A DNA stretch of 21,537 bases from an uncultured Collinsella sp. (lineage in GTDB: Bacteria; Actinomycetota; Coriobacteriia; Coriobacteriales; Coriobacteriaceae), in the NCBI GenBank assembly GCA_902494555.1, contig CABUTR010000026.1, positions 1 to 21,537 of the forward strand, in the 5' to 3' direction. The notes beneath the pieces were generated by a model. It was not told where the DNA came from and ran no database searches. It saw only the letters and a program-made list of their open reading frames with translations. Below are positions 1 to 6,477 of the stretch, piece after piece; position 1 is the stretch's first letter, and every line of letters begins with the position of its first letter. A program made the translations under genes and the position numbers.

Positions 1-80
1 CTGGTCCTTGCCCTCTCCTGCCTCATCACAAAATCGCGCTCCTTGCCTTTGCTGCCGTTTTTGGTGCCGATTTTTGCCAT
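1..80 (-). CDS. Possible 5' end of a divergent gene, cut by the window edge
   Basis: An ATG at 78-80 on the minus strand opens a frame of 26 codons that reaches the left edge without a stop. It begins MAKIGTKNGSKGK and is lysine/arginine-rich and hydrophilic. No Shine-Dalgarno sequence lies before it, and no family is recognised. On the plus strand the same bases also contain an open frame (1-108, ending in TAA) that would encode a hydrophobic C-terminus, so the coding strand is unresolved. The candidate dgt promoter overlaps this start, which counts against both being right. The stretch may simply be intergenic. Confidence 0.2.
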   Translation of the reverse strand, partial: MAKIGTKNGSKGKERDFVMRQERART

Positions 81-83
81 AAT
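75..83 (+). promoter_or_regulatory. Candidate extended -10 promoter of dgt
   Basis: TGC followed by CATAAT (5 of 6 to TATAAT) gives an extended -10 element about 57 bp before the dgt start codon. No convincing -35 hexamer is seen 16-18 bp upstream, which is tolerable for an extended -10 promoter. Confidence 0.35.
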
Positions 84-139
84 CGAGGTCGTGGGCTGCA
101 CTTTGTAACCGATTGCGCATCCTTCTTAAGGAGCATGCC

Positions 140-1387
140 ATGGCAACTAATCAAGAAACGGCCGTCATTAAGGCGCGCATGGACCGTATTCCCTCGGCGT
201 TGTCGCCCGAACTTGTCGAGCGTATTGCCGCCGATCGTGCTTCGGGCTATGTCAACCCGTACCGTTGCAACGATGACCAGGTCATCCGTCGTGTTGATCG
301 AGCCGCAGACGAGGGCACGCTCATGCGTTCGGCATTTATGCGCGATGCCGAAAAGATTCTCCATCTACCCGCGTATGCCCGATATGCCGGTAAAACGCAG
401 GTCTTTAGCTTCCGTAGCAATGATGATCTGTCGCGCCGCGGTCTGCACGTGCAGCTTGTCTCGCGCATTGCGCGCGATATCGGTCGCGCCCTGGGGCTCA
501 ACTGCGATCTGATCGAGGCAATTGGCTTGGGCCACGACTTGGGACATACGCCTTTCGGCCATGCCGGCGAGCGCTTCCTCAACGATATCTATCATGAGCA
601 TACCGGACGCTTCTTTTTCCATAACGTGCAATCGGTCCGCGTGCTCGACGCACTGTACGGCCGCAACGTGTCGCTCCAGACACTCGATGGCGTGCTGTGC
701 CATAACGGCGAGTACGAGCAACGCGTGTTTGAGCTTTCGGATATGGGTTCCTTTGAACAGTTCGATCTGACGGTCGAGGGCTGCATTGCTACGGGTTACA
801 GCGCAATTGAGCACCTGCGCCCCATGACGCTCGAGGGCTGCGTGGTTCGCATCTCGGATATCCTTGCCTACGTTGGGCGCGATCGCCAAGACGCCATTGC
901 TTCGGGTCTGCTGTCACCTGACGCCTTTGACGATGACCTGGGCGGAGCATACAACAGCTGGATCCTCACGCATGCCTCCATCGATATCGTTGAGCACAGC
1001 TATGGCAAGCCGCGCATCGAGATGAGCGAGGACCTGTTTGAGGAGATTCGCCGGGCGAAGCGCGAGAACTACAAGAAGATCTACAGCAAGGGTGGTATCG
1101 AGGGCGATTCCGAGTCGGAGCTGCGCGAGGCGTTCGAAAAGCTCTACGACCGTTGTCTGCAGGATCTAAATAAAGGCGACGAGTCTTCGTATATCTTTAA
1201 GCATCATATTTCGCGCATTGAGCAGCAGCTTTCCTACTACGACCGTACCTATGCATGGCAGGACGATAAGGACCAAGCCGTGGTGGATTACATTGCGAGC
1301 ATGACGGATGGCTATTTCTGCGAGCTGACGAGTAAGTTGTTCCCGGGTCTAAAGTTTCCGCACCGCACCTATATTAACGAACGGTAG
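140..1387 (+). CDS. dgt: dGTPase-family HD-domain triphosphohydrolase
   Basis: Predicted 415-residue cytoplasmic metal-dependent phosphohydrolase. Family members cleave dGTP or other dNTPs to the nucleoside and tripolyphosphate, trimming the dNTP pool. The HD metal site is visible: His103 in RGLHVQL, His132-Asp133 in GLGHDLGHTPFGHAGE, and the later RISDILAYVGRDRQDAI segment (about residues 237-253) that supplies the distal Asp region. The N-terminal block with GKTQVF before the HD core is typical of the family. The ATG at 140 is chosen because AAGGAG at 128-133 sits 6 bases upstream. A TTG at 113 would add nine residues without a ribosome site. rarA follows after 60 bp. The true substrate (dGTP or another nucleotide) cannot be told from sequence. 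Confidence 0.85.
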   Translation: MATNQETAVIKARMDRIPSALSPELVERIAADRASGYVNPYRCNDDQVIRRVDRAADEGTLMRSAFMRDAEKILHLPAYARYAGKTQVFSFRSNDDLSRRGLHVQLVSRIARDIGRALGLNCDLIEAIGLGHDLGHTPFGHAGERFLNDIYHEHTGRFFFHNVQSVRVLDALYGRNVSLQTLDGVLCHNGEYEQRVFELSDMGSFEQFDLTVEGCIATGYSAIEHLRPMTLEGCVVRISDILAYVGRDRQDAIASGLLSPDAFDDDLGGAYNSWILTHASIDIVEHSYGKPRIEMSEDLFEEIRRAKRENYKKIYSKGGIEGDSESELREAFEKLYDRCLQDLNKGDESSYIFKHHISRIEQQLSYYDRTYAWQDDKDQAVVDYIASMTDGYFCELTSKLFPGLKFPHRTYINER

Positions 1388-1402
1388 TTCGTATCCTTTC
1401 GG

Positions 1403-1408
1403 TATACT
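1403..1408 (+). promoter_or_regulatory. Candidate -10 element upstream of rarA
   Basis: TATACT (5 of 6 to consensus) lies in the dgt-rarA gap, 39 bp before the chosen rarA start. No good -35 is visible. rarA could also be transcribed from the dgt promoter. Confidence 0.35.
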
Positions 1409-1447
1409 GTTGGTCAACAACGATTTTGAATGATGCACGGGATGGCT

Positions 1448-2797
1448 ATGGATGACCTTTTTTCTGCTTCGACGCGCGAGCGTTCCTTTCAGAATGCGCC
1501 GCTTGCGGTGCGCATGCGCCCCAACACGCTTGATGAGTACGTGGGCCAGCAAAAGGCCGTCGGTAAGGGCTCATGGCTGCGTGCCGCGATTGAGCACGAC
1601 GTGCTGTCGAGCGTGATTCTGTACGGGCCGGCCGGTACGGGCAAGACGACGCTGGCCCACATTATCGCCAACCATACCAAGAGCGAGTTTGTCGAGGTCA
1701 GCGCCGTGACGGGCACCGTGAAGGACTTGCGCCGCGTGATTGACGGGGCCAAGACGCGCCTGAATACCTACGACCGCCGCACCATTCTATTCATCGATGA
1801 GATTCACCGGTTTTCCAAGTCGCAACAGGATGCGTTGCTGCATGCGGTTGAGAACCGTACCGTCATTATGATTGGCGCCACGACGGAGAATCCGTACTTT
1901 GAGGTCAACTCGGCGTTGCTTTCGCGCGGTCGCGTGGTGGAGCTTGAGCACCTCAAGGACGAGGATATCGCCACGCTGATCGAGCGTGCGCTCGAGGCGC
2001 CGCAGGGTCTGAACGGCAAGTTCTCGGCTGATGAGGATACGGTTAAGACCATCTGCACGCTGGCTGCGGGCGATGCACGCTCGGCCCTGACGACGCTCGA
2101 GCTGGCGAGCGAGATTGCCGTCACGCGTCCCGATACCGAGAGGACGCCGGCTCCGGCGGCAGGGGAGCGCTATCCTATCACCGTGGATGACGTGAAGATT
2201 GCCAATCCGCGTCGCGGTTTTTCGTATGACAAAAACGGCGACATGCACTACGACATTATCAGCGCGTTTATTAAGTCTATGCGCGGCAGCGACCCCGATG
2301 CCACGATCTATTGGCTCGCGCGCATGATCGACGCGGGGGAGGATCCTAAGTTTATCGCCCGCCGCATTATGATTCAGGCTTCTGAGGATGTTGGCAATGC
2401 CGATCCGCAGGCACTTTTGGTGGCGCAAGCCGCGTTTAAGTCTGCCGAGGTCATTGGCTATCCCGAGTGCCGCATTAACCTGGCTCAGGCTGCACTCTAT
2501 GTGTGCTTGGCGCCTAAATCCAACGCGTGCGAGGCTTCGATCGATGCGGCGCTGGCCGATATCCATAGCAGTGGTCTTCGTGAGGTGCCCAGTTATCTTC
2601 GCGATCGTCACCGTCCCGGCAGCGACGAGTACGGTGTGTACAAGTACCCACACGATTATCCCGAAGGTTGGGTCGACCAGCGCTATTTGCCCGAAGGCCT
2701 GGAGCGTGGTGCCTTTTGGCAGCCTGCCGGCCGCGGTTGGGAAGAATGGCGTGTGGAGCAAAGCGAGCGCGACCGTAGCGGCAGGGCGCCAAAGTAA
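1448..2797 (+). CDS. rarA: Replication-associated recombination protein RarA (MgsA), AAA+ ATPase
   Basis: RarA is a clamp-loader-like AAA+ ATPase acting at stalled replication forks. The 449-residue protein shows Walker A GPAGTGKTT (60-68), Walker B ILFIDEIHRF, the sensor-1 block GATTENPYFEVNSALLSR, and a C-terminal MgsA/RarA oligomerisation domain ending in YKYPHDYPEGWVDQRYLPEG, which is diagnostic. Length is normal for the family. The start is uncertain: ATG codons lie at 1430, 1433, 1442 and 1448. I prefer 1448 (MDDLFSA) because GGGA at 1439-1442 is 5 bases upstream and family members commonly begin near this point. The first two have no ribosome site. A short linker of about 20 residues with PAPAAGERYP splits the middle of the protein. 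Identity is firm, the start less so. Confidence 0.93.
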   Translation: MDDLFSASTRERSFQNAPLAVRMRPNTLDEYVGQQKAVGKGSWLRAAIEHDVLSSVILYGPAGTGKTTLAHIIANHTKSEFVEVSAVTGTVKDLRRVIDGAKTRLNTYDRRTILFIDEIHRFSKSQQDALLHAVENRTVIMIGATTENPYFEVNSALLSRGRVVELEHLKDEDIATLIERALEAPQGLNGKFSADEDTVKTICTLAAGDARSALTTLELASEIAVTRPDTERTPAPAAGERYPITVDDVKIANPRRGFSYDKNGDMHYDIISAFIKSMRGSDPDATIYWLARMIDAGEDPKFIARRIMIQASEDVGNADPQALLVAQAAFKSAEVIGYPECRINLAQAALYVCLAPKSNACEASIDAALADIHSSGLREVPSYLRDRHRPGSDEYGVYKYPHDYPEGWVDQRYLPEGLERGAFWQPAGRGWEEWRVEQSERDRSGRAPK

Positions 2798-2816
2798 GCT
2801 TTTGGGAATCTTCCGT

Positions 2817-2833
2817 CCCCTTTGGGGTACCAT
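2817..2833 (+). promoter_or_regulatory. Candidate promoter region of the sigma-factor operon
   Basis: The gap between rarA and the next gene holds the short palindrome CCCC-TTT-GGGG (2817-2827) running into GGGGTACCAT. TACCAT (2828-2833) could be a -10. GGGTAC (2825-2830) also resembles the GGGTAT -10 of SigB/SigF-type sigma factors, which would suggest autoregulation. No matching -35 is seen, so this stays tentative. Confidence 0.25.
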
Positions 2834-2871
2834 GAACAACGTCTGTATTTCGATTCCTTTTGGAGGCTTGT

Positions 2872-3465
2872 ATGAGTCCCATTCAAATCGCCTTGTTGCT
2901 GCTCGCCGTTGCCGGCGTGTGGGCTATCGTTGAGCTTGCGCTCACCCTGCGCAAAACCCGCACCGTTGTCGACTCGCTCGACAAGACGGTAACCGATCTC
3001 AACAATACGATTGCCGAGGCGCAGCCCGTGGTGGCAAAGCTTGATGGCGCCGTTGACGAGCTTACGCCGGCACTTGCCCAGATGGAGCCGCTCCTCAAGT
3101 CGAGCAAGACTGCCGTTGACGCCCTGACGTCCAACCTCGTTGAGGTTGAGGCGGTCGTTCGCGACATCTCCGAGGTCACGGGCAGTATGGCCGAGGCCAG
3201 TAATGCCGTATCGAGCGTGACTGATTCTGCGGCCGGCGCCGTGCAGAAGCTCTTCAATAAGGTGAAGGCTCCTGCAGCCGACGCCGATCGCAAGCTAGCC
3301 GCTGCCGCCGCCGAGGCCGAGCAGCCTACCGAGCGCGTCCTGATTGGCGAAGCCGGTGACGAGGCCGCCACGGGCGACGATGATGGCCAGAAGCCTGTTG
3401 ACAAGCCGACTCATTATTACACTTACACACCCGCCCAGACCTCTGAGGAGTCCTGCGATGAGTAG
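2872..3465 (+). CDS. Membrane-anchored coiled-coil protein, DUF948-like
   Basis: The 197-residue protein has one N-terminal transmembrane helix (about residues 3-25, IQIALLLLAVAGVWAIVELA) without a cleavage signal. A long amphipathic region with repeated Leu/Val spacing follows (about 30-130: DSLDKTVTDLNNTI ... LDGAVDELTPAL) and resembles the DUF948/YtxG family. The tail is Ala/Glu/Asp-rich and probably disordered, with a KPTHYYTYTP stretch. Start: ATG at 2872 with GGAGG at 2862-2866. Its stop overlaps the next start by 8 bp, so it is translationally coupled to the anti-sigma-like gene. No enzymatic motif is seen. It might tether or sense something at the membrane for the downstream sigma module, but that is inferred from position only. 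Confidence 0.7.
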   Translation: MSPIQIALLLLAVAGVWAIVELALTLRKTRTVVDSLDKTVTDLNNTIAEAQPVVAKLDGAVDELTPALAQMEPLLKSSKTAVDALTSNLVEVEAVVRDISEVTGSMAEASNAVSSVTDSAAGAVQKLFNKVKAPAADADRKLAAAAAEAEQPTERVLIGEAGDEAATGDDDGQKPVDKPTHYYTYTPAQTSEESCDE

Positions 3466-3835
3466 CGAAGCAACCTGCCCCATCACGCTGACCGTTGCCG
3501 GCGACCCGCGTCTCGCTCGCCTTGTGCGCATGACGGCTGCCAATGTTGGTGCCCTGTGCTCCATGTCTGTCGATCGCATCGAGGACATCCGCATGGCTGC
3601 CGAGGAGGCTTTCATCTTTGGGTGCACCGCGGTCGACTGCGACGACATCACCATCAAATTCGATGCCGATGAGACTCACGTTGGCATGACTATTACCTTT
3701 GGAGACCAGGCTACGGTTGATGAAAACGACCAGGCTGCGGTGTATGCCGAGCTCATCCTCGCGAGTGTGTGCGACTCCTACGAAAAGACTGCGGCGCCCC
3801 TGACGCTTTCCCTCGACCTCAAGGCGGATATCTAA
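3458..3835 (+). CDS. RsbW-like anti-sigma protein with degenerate ATP site
   Basis: The 125-residue protein sits directly before a SigB/SigF-type sigma gene, the usual position of its anti-sigma kinase. The segment PRLARLVRMTAANVGAL ... DRIEDIRMAAEEAF (17-52) lines up by eye with the N-terminal half of RsbW/SpoIIAB (IIRLTLSG ... DEIEDLKIAVSEA). The kinase motifs are lost: the N-box Asn of EACTN is Phe54, the DxGxG box is absent (TFGDQ, 80-84), and the glycine-rich GGLGL box reads AAVYA (about 93-97). The protein is shorter than RsbW (about 160 residues). It probably keeps the fold but cannot bind ATP in the normal way. Start ATG 3458 has GAGGAG at 3445-3450 and overlaps the preceding gene. 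Cytoplasmic. The function as anti-sigma factor is inferred. Confidence 0.7.
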   Translation: MSSEATCPITLTVAGDPRLARLVRMTAANVGALCSMSVDRIEDIRMAAEEAFIFGCTAVDCDDITIKFDADETHVGMTITFGDQATVDENDQAAVYAELILASVCDSYEKTAAPLTLSLDLKADI

Positions 3836-3836
3836 T

Positions 3837-4628
3837 ATGACCGAACGTTCCCGGAGCGGCAAGACCGCTTGGGACAAGGAGAAAACCCGCGAGCTGTTTC
3901 GTCGCTACAAAGAGACCGGTGATCCGGACGCACGCGAGCAGCTCGTCATGTCCCATATGAACCTGGTAAGGTTTCTTGCCAACAAATTTAAGAATCGTGG
4001 CGAGCCGCTCGACGACCTCATGCAGGTCGGCTATCTGGGTTTGCTCAAGGCTATCGACCGCTTTGACCCCGAGCGCGGGCTCGAGTTCACGACGTTTGCA
4101 ACACCCACTATCCTGGGCGAGATCAAACGTCATTTCCGCGACAAGGGCTGGAGTGTGCGCGTACCGCGTCGTCTGCAGGAGCTCTCGGCCAAGGTCAACC
4201 AAGCTACTGACAAACTTACCAACGAGCTGCAGCGTTCGCCCAAGGTTGAGGAGATCGCTGAGTATCTAGATGTGACTGTCGATGAGGTCCTCGAGGCCAT
4301 GGAATCGTCTTCGGCTTATACCTCGGTGCCCATCGAGGCTCCTGGTGCGTCTGATTCCGACGATGCGCCCTCGATTCTTGACCGCTATGTCGATGACGAC
4401 AACGAGCTCGACTTCACCGATGACCGCCTGGTGATCGAGGAAGCAATCCGCGATTTCTCGCCGCGCGAGCGCGAGGTGATCGAGCTGCGCTTTGTGAAGG
4501 GCATGACCCAGATCGAGATCGCCAAGAAGCTGGGTATATCGCAGGTGCAGGTCTCGCGCCTGCTGCGCCGCACCCTCAAGAAGATTCAGGATAAGATCGA
4601 CCCCGACGGAGTGATGGTTCGTTCATGA
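3837..4628 (+). CDS. SigB/SigF/SigG-family RNA polymerase sigma factor
   Basis: This alternative sigma-70 factor of 263 residues directs core RNA polymerase to a special promoter class, usually a stress or envelope regulon. Region 2 (about 35-105) contains HMNLVRFLANKF, DDLMQVGYLGLLKAIDRFDP and FTTFATPTILGEIKRHFRDKG, followed by the VRVPRRLQEL segment typical of the SigB/SigF group. Region 3 spans about 110-160. Region 4 (about 205-255) has REREVIELRF and the HTH GMTQIEIAKKLGISQVQVSRLL. An acidic linker, SDSDDAPSILDRYVDDDNE, separates regions 3 and 4. The start lies 1 bp after the upstream stop, with AAGGCGG at 3821-3827 as ribosome site. Its stop overlaps the next ATG (ATGA, 4625-4628), so the four-gene unit is co-translated. 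No RsbV-type antagonist is encoded in the window. Confidence 0.93.
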   Translation: MTERSRSGKTAWDKEKTRELFRRYKETGDPDAREQLVMSHMNLVRFLANKFKNRGEPLDDLMQVGYLGLLKAIDRFDPERGLEFTTFATPTILGEIKRHFRDKGWSVRVPRRLQELSAKVNQATDKLTNELQRSPKVEEIAEYLDVTVDEVLEAMESSSAYTSVPIEAPGASDSDDAPSILDRYVDDDNELDFTDDRLVIEEAIRDFSPREREVIELRFVKGMTQIEIAKKLGISQVQVSRLLRRTLKKIQDKIDPDGVMVRS

Positions 4629-6037
4629 GTGAGCATCCCCAACAAACCGATCGCGCGCTGCGCGACACCCGCATTCTGACGCTGCGCATTTGGGCTGTTG
4701 TCGGCTGCATTGTTATTGCTGCTGTCATCTTTAACCTTATGGGCATCCTGGCACCGGTTATTGAGTTTCTTGCCGTCGGCTCCATCATTGCTTTTGTGAT
4801 GTCCCCGATCACCAACTGGCTCGAGCACCATGGCGTGAATCGCGGCATCGGTTCGCTTATCGCGCTTATTGTTGTTGCTGCCGTGCTCGTCGGTGTCGTT
4901 TGCATCTTGTCGCCGATTCTCTTTGGCCAGATCATGGAAGTCCTGAGCCGCCTGCCTGAGCAGCTTCGTGTTGCGGGTGGTGATCTCAACGAGATGGTCT
5001 CGCATGTCAAGACGCTCAACAACACGCCGCTCAAGGAGTATTTGGACGATAATCTTTCGTCGCTGGTTACTGTGGCATCGAAGTATGTGTCTCAGATCGC
5101 TGCCGAGCTTGGCCGTGGTGTGTTCCCGCTCATCACCAATACGGCCTCGCAGTTGTTCGTTATCTTCCTTGGTCTGGTGCTTGCGTATTGGATGGCCTGC
5201 GACTACCCTCGCATGCACCACGAGATTTGCACCATCATCGGTCAGGAGAAGGAGACCTCGTACCGCTTTATGGTTGCCATCCTTTCTCGCTCTGTCGGCG
5301 GCTACATTCGCGGTATGGTCGTGACGTCCATCTGCGGTGGTTTCCTCGCCTTTATCGGTTTTATGATCATCGGCCATCCGTATGCGGCGCTCATGGCTAT
5401 CTTTACCGGCATCATGCATTTGGTTCCGGTCGTCGGCCCTTGGGTGAGCGCGGCAATCGCCACGATACTCGGTTTCATGTTCAGCCCCATGTTGGCGTTA
5501 TGGACGCTCATCGTGACGATGGTCGCGCAAAACGTTACCGATAACGTGATTTCGCCTAAGGTCATGCAGAGCTCGGTGCAGGTGCATCCCATCATGAGCC
5601 TCACGGCGCTCGTTATTGGTTCGGCACTCATGGGCCCCATCGGCATGATTATTGCCATCCCGCTTTGTGCGGCCCTCAAGGGTATCTTCGTGTACTACTT
5701 CGAGAATGAGACCGGCCGACAGCTTGTGGCCTATGACGGCGCCGTGTTTAAGGGCACGCCGTACCGCGATGCCGATGGCAACCCGGTCGCCGCCTACGAC
5801 GCGCTCGGCGACGACACCTTCATCTACGAGTCCGAGCTCATCGGCAACGAGACTGCGCCCGAGGCCAAGGCCATGCCCAAGCCCGAGCTCGATAATCCCT
5901 GGATTAAGCTCTCTGGTCTGCAGCCCGATGCCACGGGCTTCTTCAAGAACCCCTTTGCCAAGGACGATGACTCCAACACGGACGACGATACCAAAACCGG
6001 CATCGACGGCTCCATGGACGACTCGGATTCTAAATAG
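4625..6037 (+). CDS. AI-2E family transporter (PF01594-type membrane protein)
   Basis: The 470-residue polytopic membrane protein has paired N-terminal helices (about 20-70) and a cytosolic/amphipathic stretch around 100-160. A C-terminal helix bundle (about 170-360) includes the family-typical HLVPVVGPWVSA and NVTDNVISPKVMQ ... PIMSLTALVIG ... GPIGMIIAIPLCAALK. The family includes proteins proposed to export AI-2 or act as Na+/H+ antiporters, and the substrate cannot be assigned here. The last ~100 residues form a hydrophilic tail ending in a strongly acidic run (AKDDDSNTDDDTK), probably cytosolic and disordered. It is the last gene of the sigma operon (ATGA overlap), which suggests a membrane function expressed with the sigma factor. 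A minus-strand gene converges on it with only 6 bp between stop codons. Confidence 0.88.
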   Translation: MSEHPQQTDRALRDTRILTLRIWAVVGCIVIAAVIFNLMGILAPVIEFLAVGSIIAFVMSPITNWLEHHGVNRGIGSLIALIVVAAVLVGVVCILSPILFGQIMEVLSRLPEQLRVAGGDLNEMVSHVKTLNNTPLKEYLDDNLSSLVTVASKYVSQIAAELGRGVFPLITNTASQLFVIFLGLVLAYWMACDYPRMHHEICTIIGQEKETSYRFMVAILSRSVGGYIRGMVVTSICGGFLAFIGFMIIGHPYAALMAIFTGIMHLVPVVGPWVSAAIATILGFMFSPMLALWTLIVTMVAQNVTDNVISPKVMQSSVQVHPIMSLTALVIGSALMGPIGMIIAIPLCAALKGIFVYYFENETGRQLVAYDGAVFKGTPYRDADGNPVAAYDALGDDTFIYESELIGNETAPEAKAMPKPELDNPWIKLSGLQPDATGFFKNPFAKDDDSNTDDDTKTGIDGSMDDSDSK

Positions 6038-6045
6038 GTCCTATT
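6033..6045. repeat. 13-bp perfect palindrome across two convergent stop codons
   Basis: AATAGG-T-CCTATT spans the TAG stop of the AI-2E-family gene and part of the stop of the minus-strand gene. It is too short and lacks a T-run, so it is not a normal intrinsic terminator. Confidence 0.4.
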
Positions 6046-6283
6046 AACGTTTCTTGAAGTTGTAAATGACAAGAAACGCGAGCAAAGCGATTGATAAGGG
6101 ACCGGCAACATAGAAAAAGAGAATGTCAATTGCGCGTAGAGTGTAATAAGCCTTATCGCCGGACATTACTGCATACAACACGTAGCCAAATGCTGGTTGG
6201 TTTGCGTACCAGCAGGTGAAAGCCAAAAGCGTTAAAAGTGCCGCTAACAGTAGTGCATTGAGGAAAAATCGTTTGCTTTTCAT
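6044..6283 (-). CDS. Small two-TM membrane protein, unknown
   Basis: The 79-residue protein begins MKSKRFFLNALLLAALLTLL and ends in the basic YNFKKR. Two hydrophobic helices (about 7-28 and 52-74) flank a short loop (YANQPAFGYVLYAVMSGDKAYY), with both ends basic. This suggests a hairpin with cytosolic termini. GGAAGGAGC lies just upstream on the minus strand (complement of 6289-6297), which strongly supports a real start at 6283. GC is about 43% (102 of 240 bases by hand count), far below the neighbouring alaS (70% in a sampled line), so recent acquisition is likely. No family is recognised. It sits alone against the direction of its neighbours. A toxin-like or accessory membrane peptide is possible but not shown. 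Confidence 0.65.
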   Translation of the reverse strand: MKSKRFFLNALLLAALLTLLAFTCWYANQPAFGYVLYAVMSGDKAYYTLRAIDILFFYVAGPLSIALLAFLVIYNFKKR

Positions 6284-6375
6284 CGATCGCTCCTTCCGGG
6301 TGACTCTTATATGTAATTCTACAGCAGCCCTTTTTCAAAGGATCGCACAGTACTAAATAACGTGCACTTTCGCTG

Positions 6376-6405
6376 GAGGGTCGCTGTTTGGCGGCCCTCT
6401 TTTTT
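6376..6405 (+). terminator. Rho-independent terminator upstream of alaS
   Basis: A 9-bp stem, GAGGGTCGC (6376-6384) with GCGGCCCTC (6391-6399), has one U-G wobble, a 6-base loop and six Ts (6400-6405). It acts on plus-strand transcripts. The nearest plus-strand gene upstream ends 338 bp away, beyond the minus-strand insert. It therefore either ends read-through from the sigma operon or an untranslated alaS leader/small RNA. Confidence 0.8.
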
Positions 6406-6431
6406 GCATGGGCGCGGTGGGATGGTAATAT
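6404..6431 (+). promoter_or_regulatory. Candidate alaS promoter
   Basis: TTGCAT (6404-6409), a 16-bp spacer, then TAATAT (6426-6431) preceded by TGG gives an extended -10 arrangement. The alaS ATG lies 46 bp downstream. It begins in the T-run of the preceding terminator, a common insulated arrangement. Confidence 0.4.
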
Positions 6432-6477
6432 CGTTACGTTTGAACTGTTTCGATGTGAAACCGAGGAGATTCCCTCT

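Noticed and set aside
1787..2839. 350-codon open frame antisense to rarA
   Set aside because: Shadow frame over AAA+ motifs of RarA, with no ribosome site and no domain.
6300..6477. T-box riboswitch for alaS
   Set aside because: The AGGGTGG-type T-box sequence and specifier-loop architecture are absent; only a terminator hairpin is seen.
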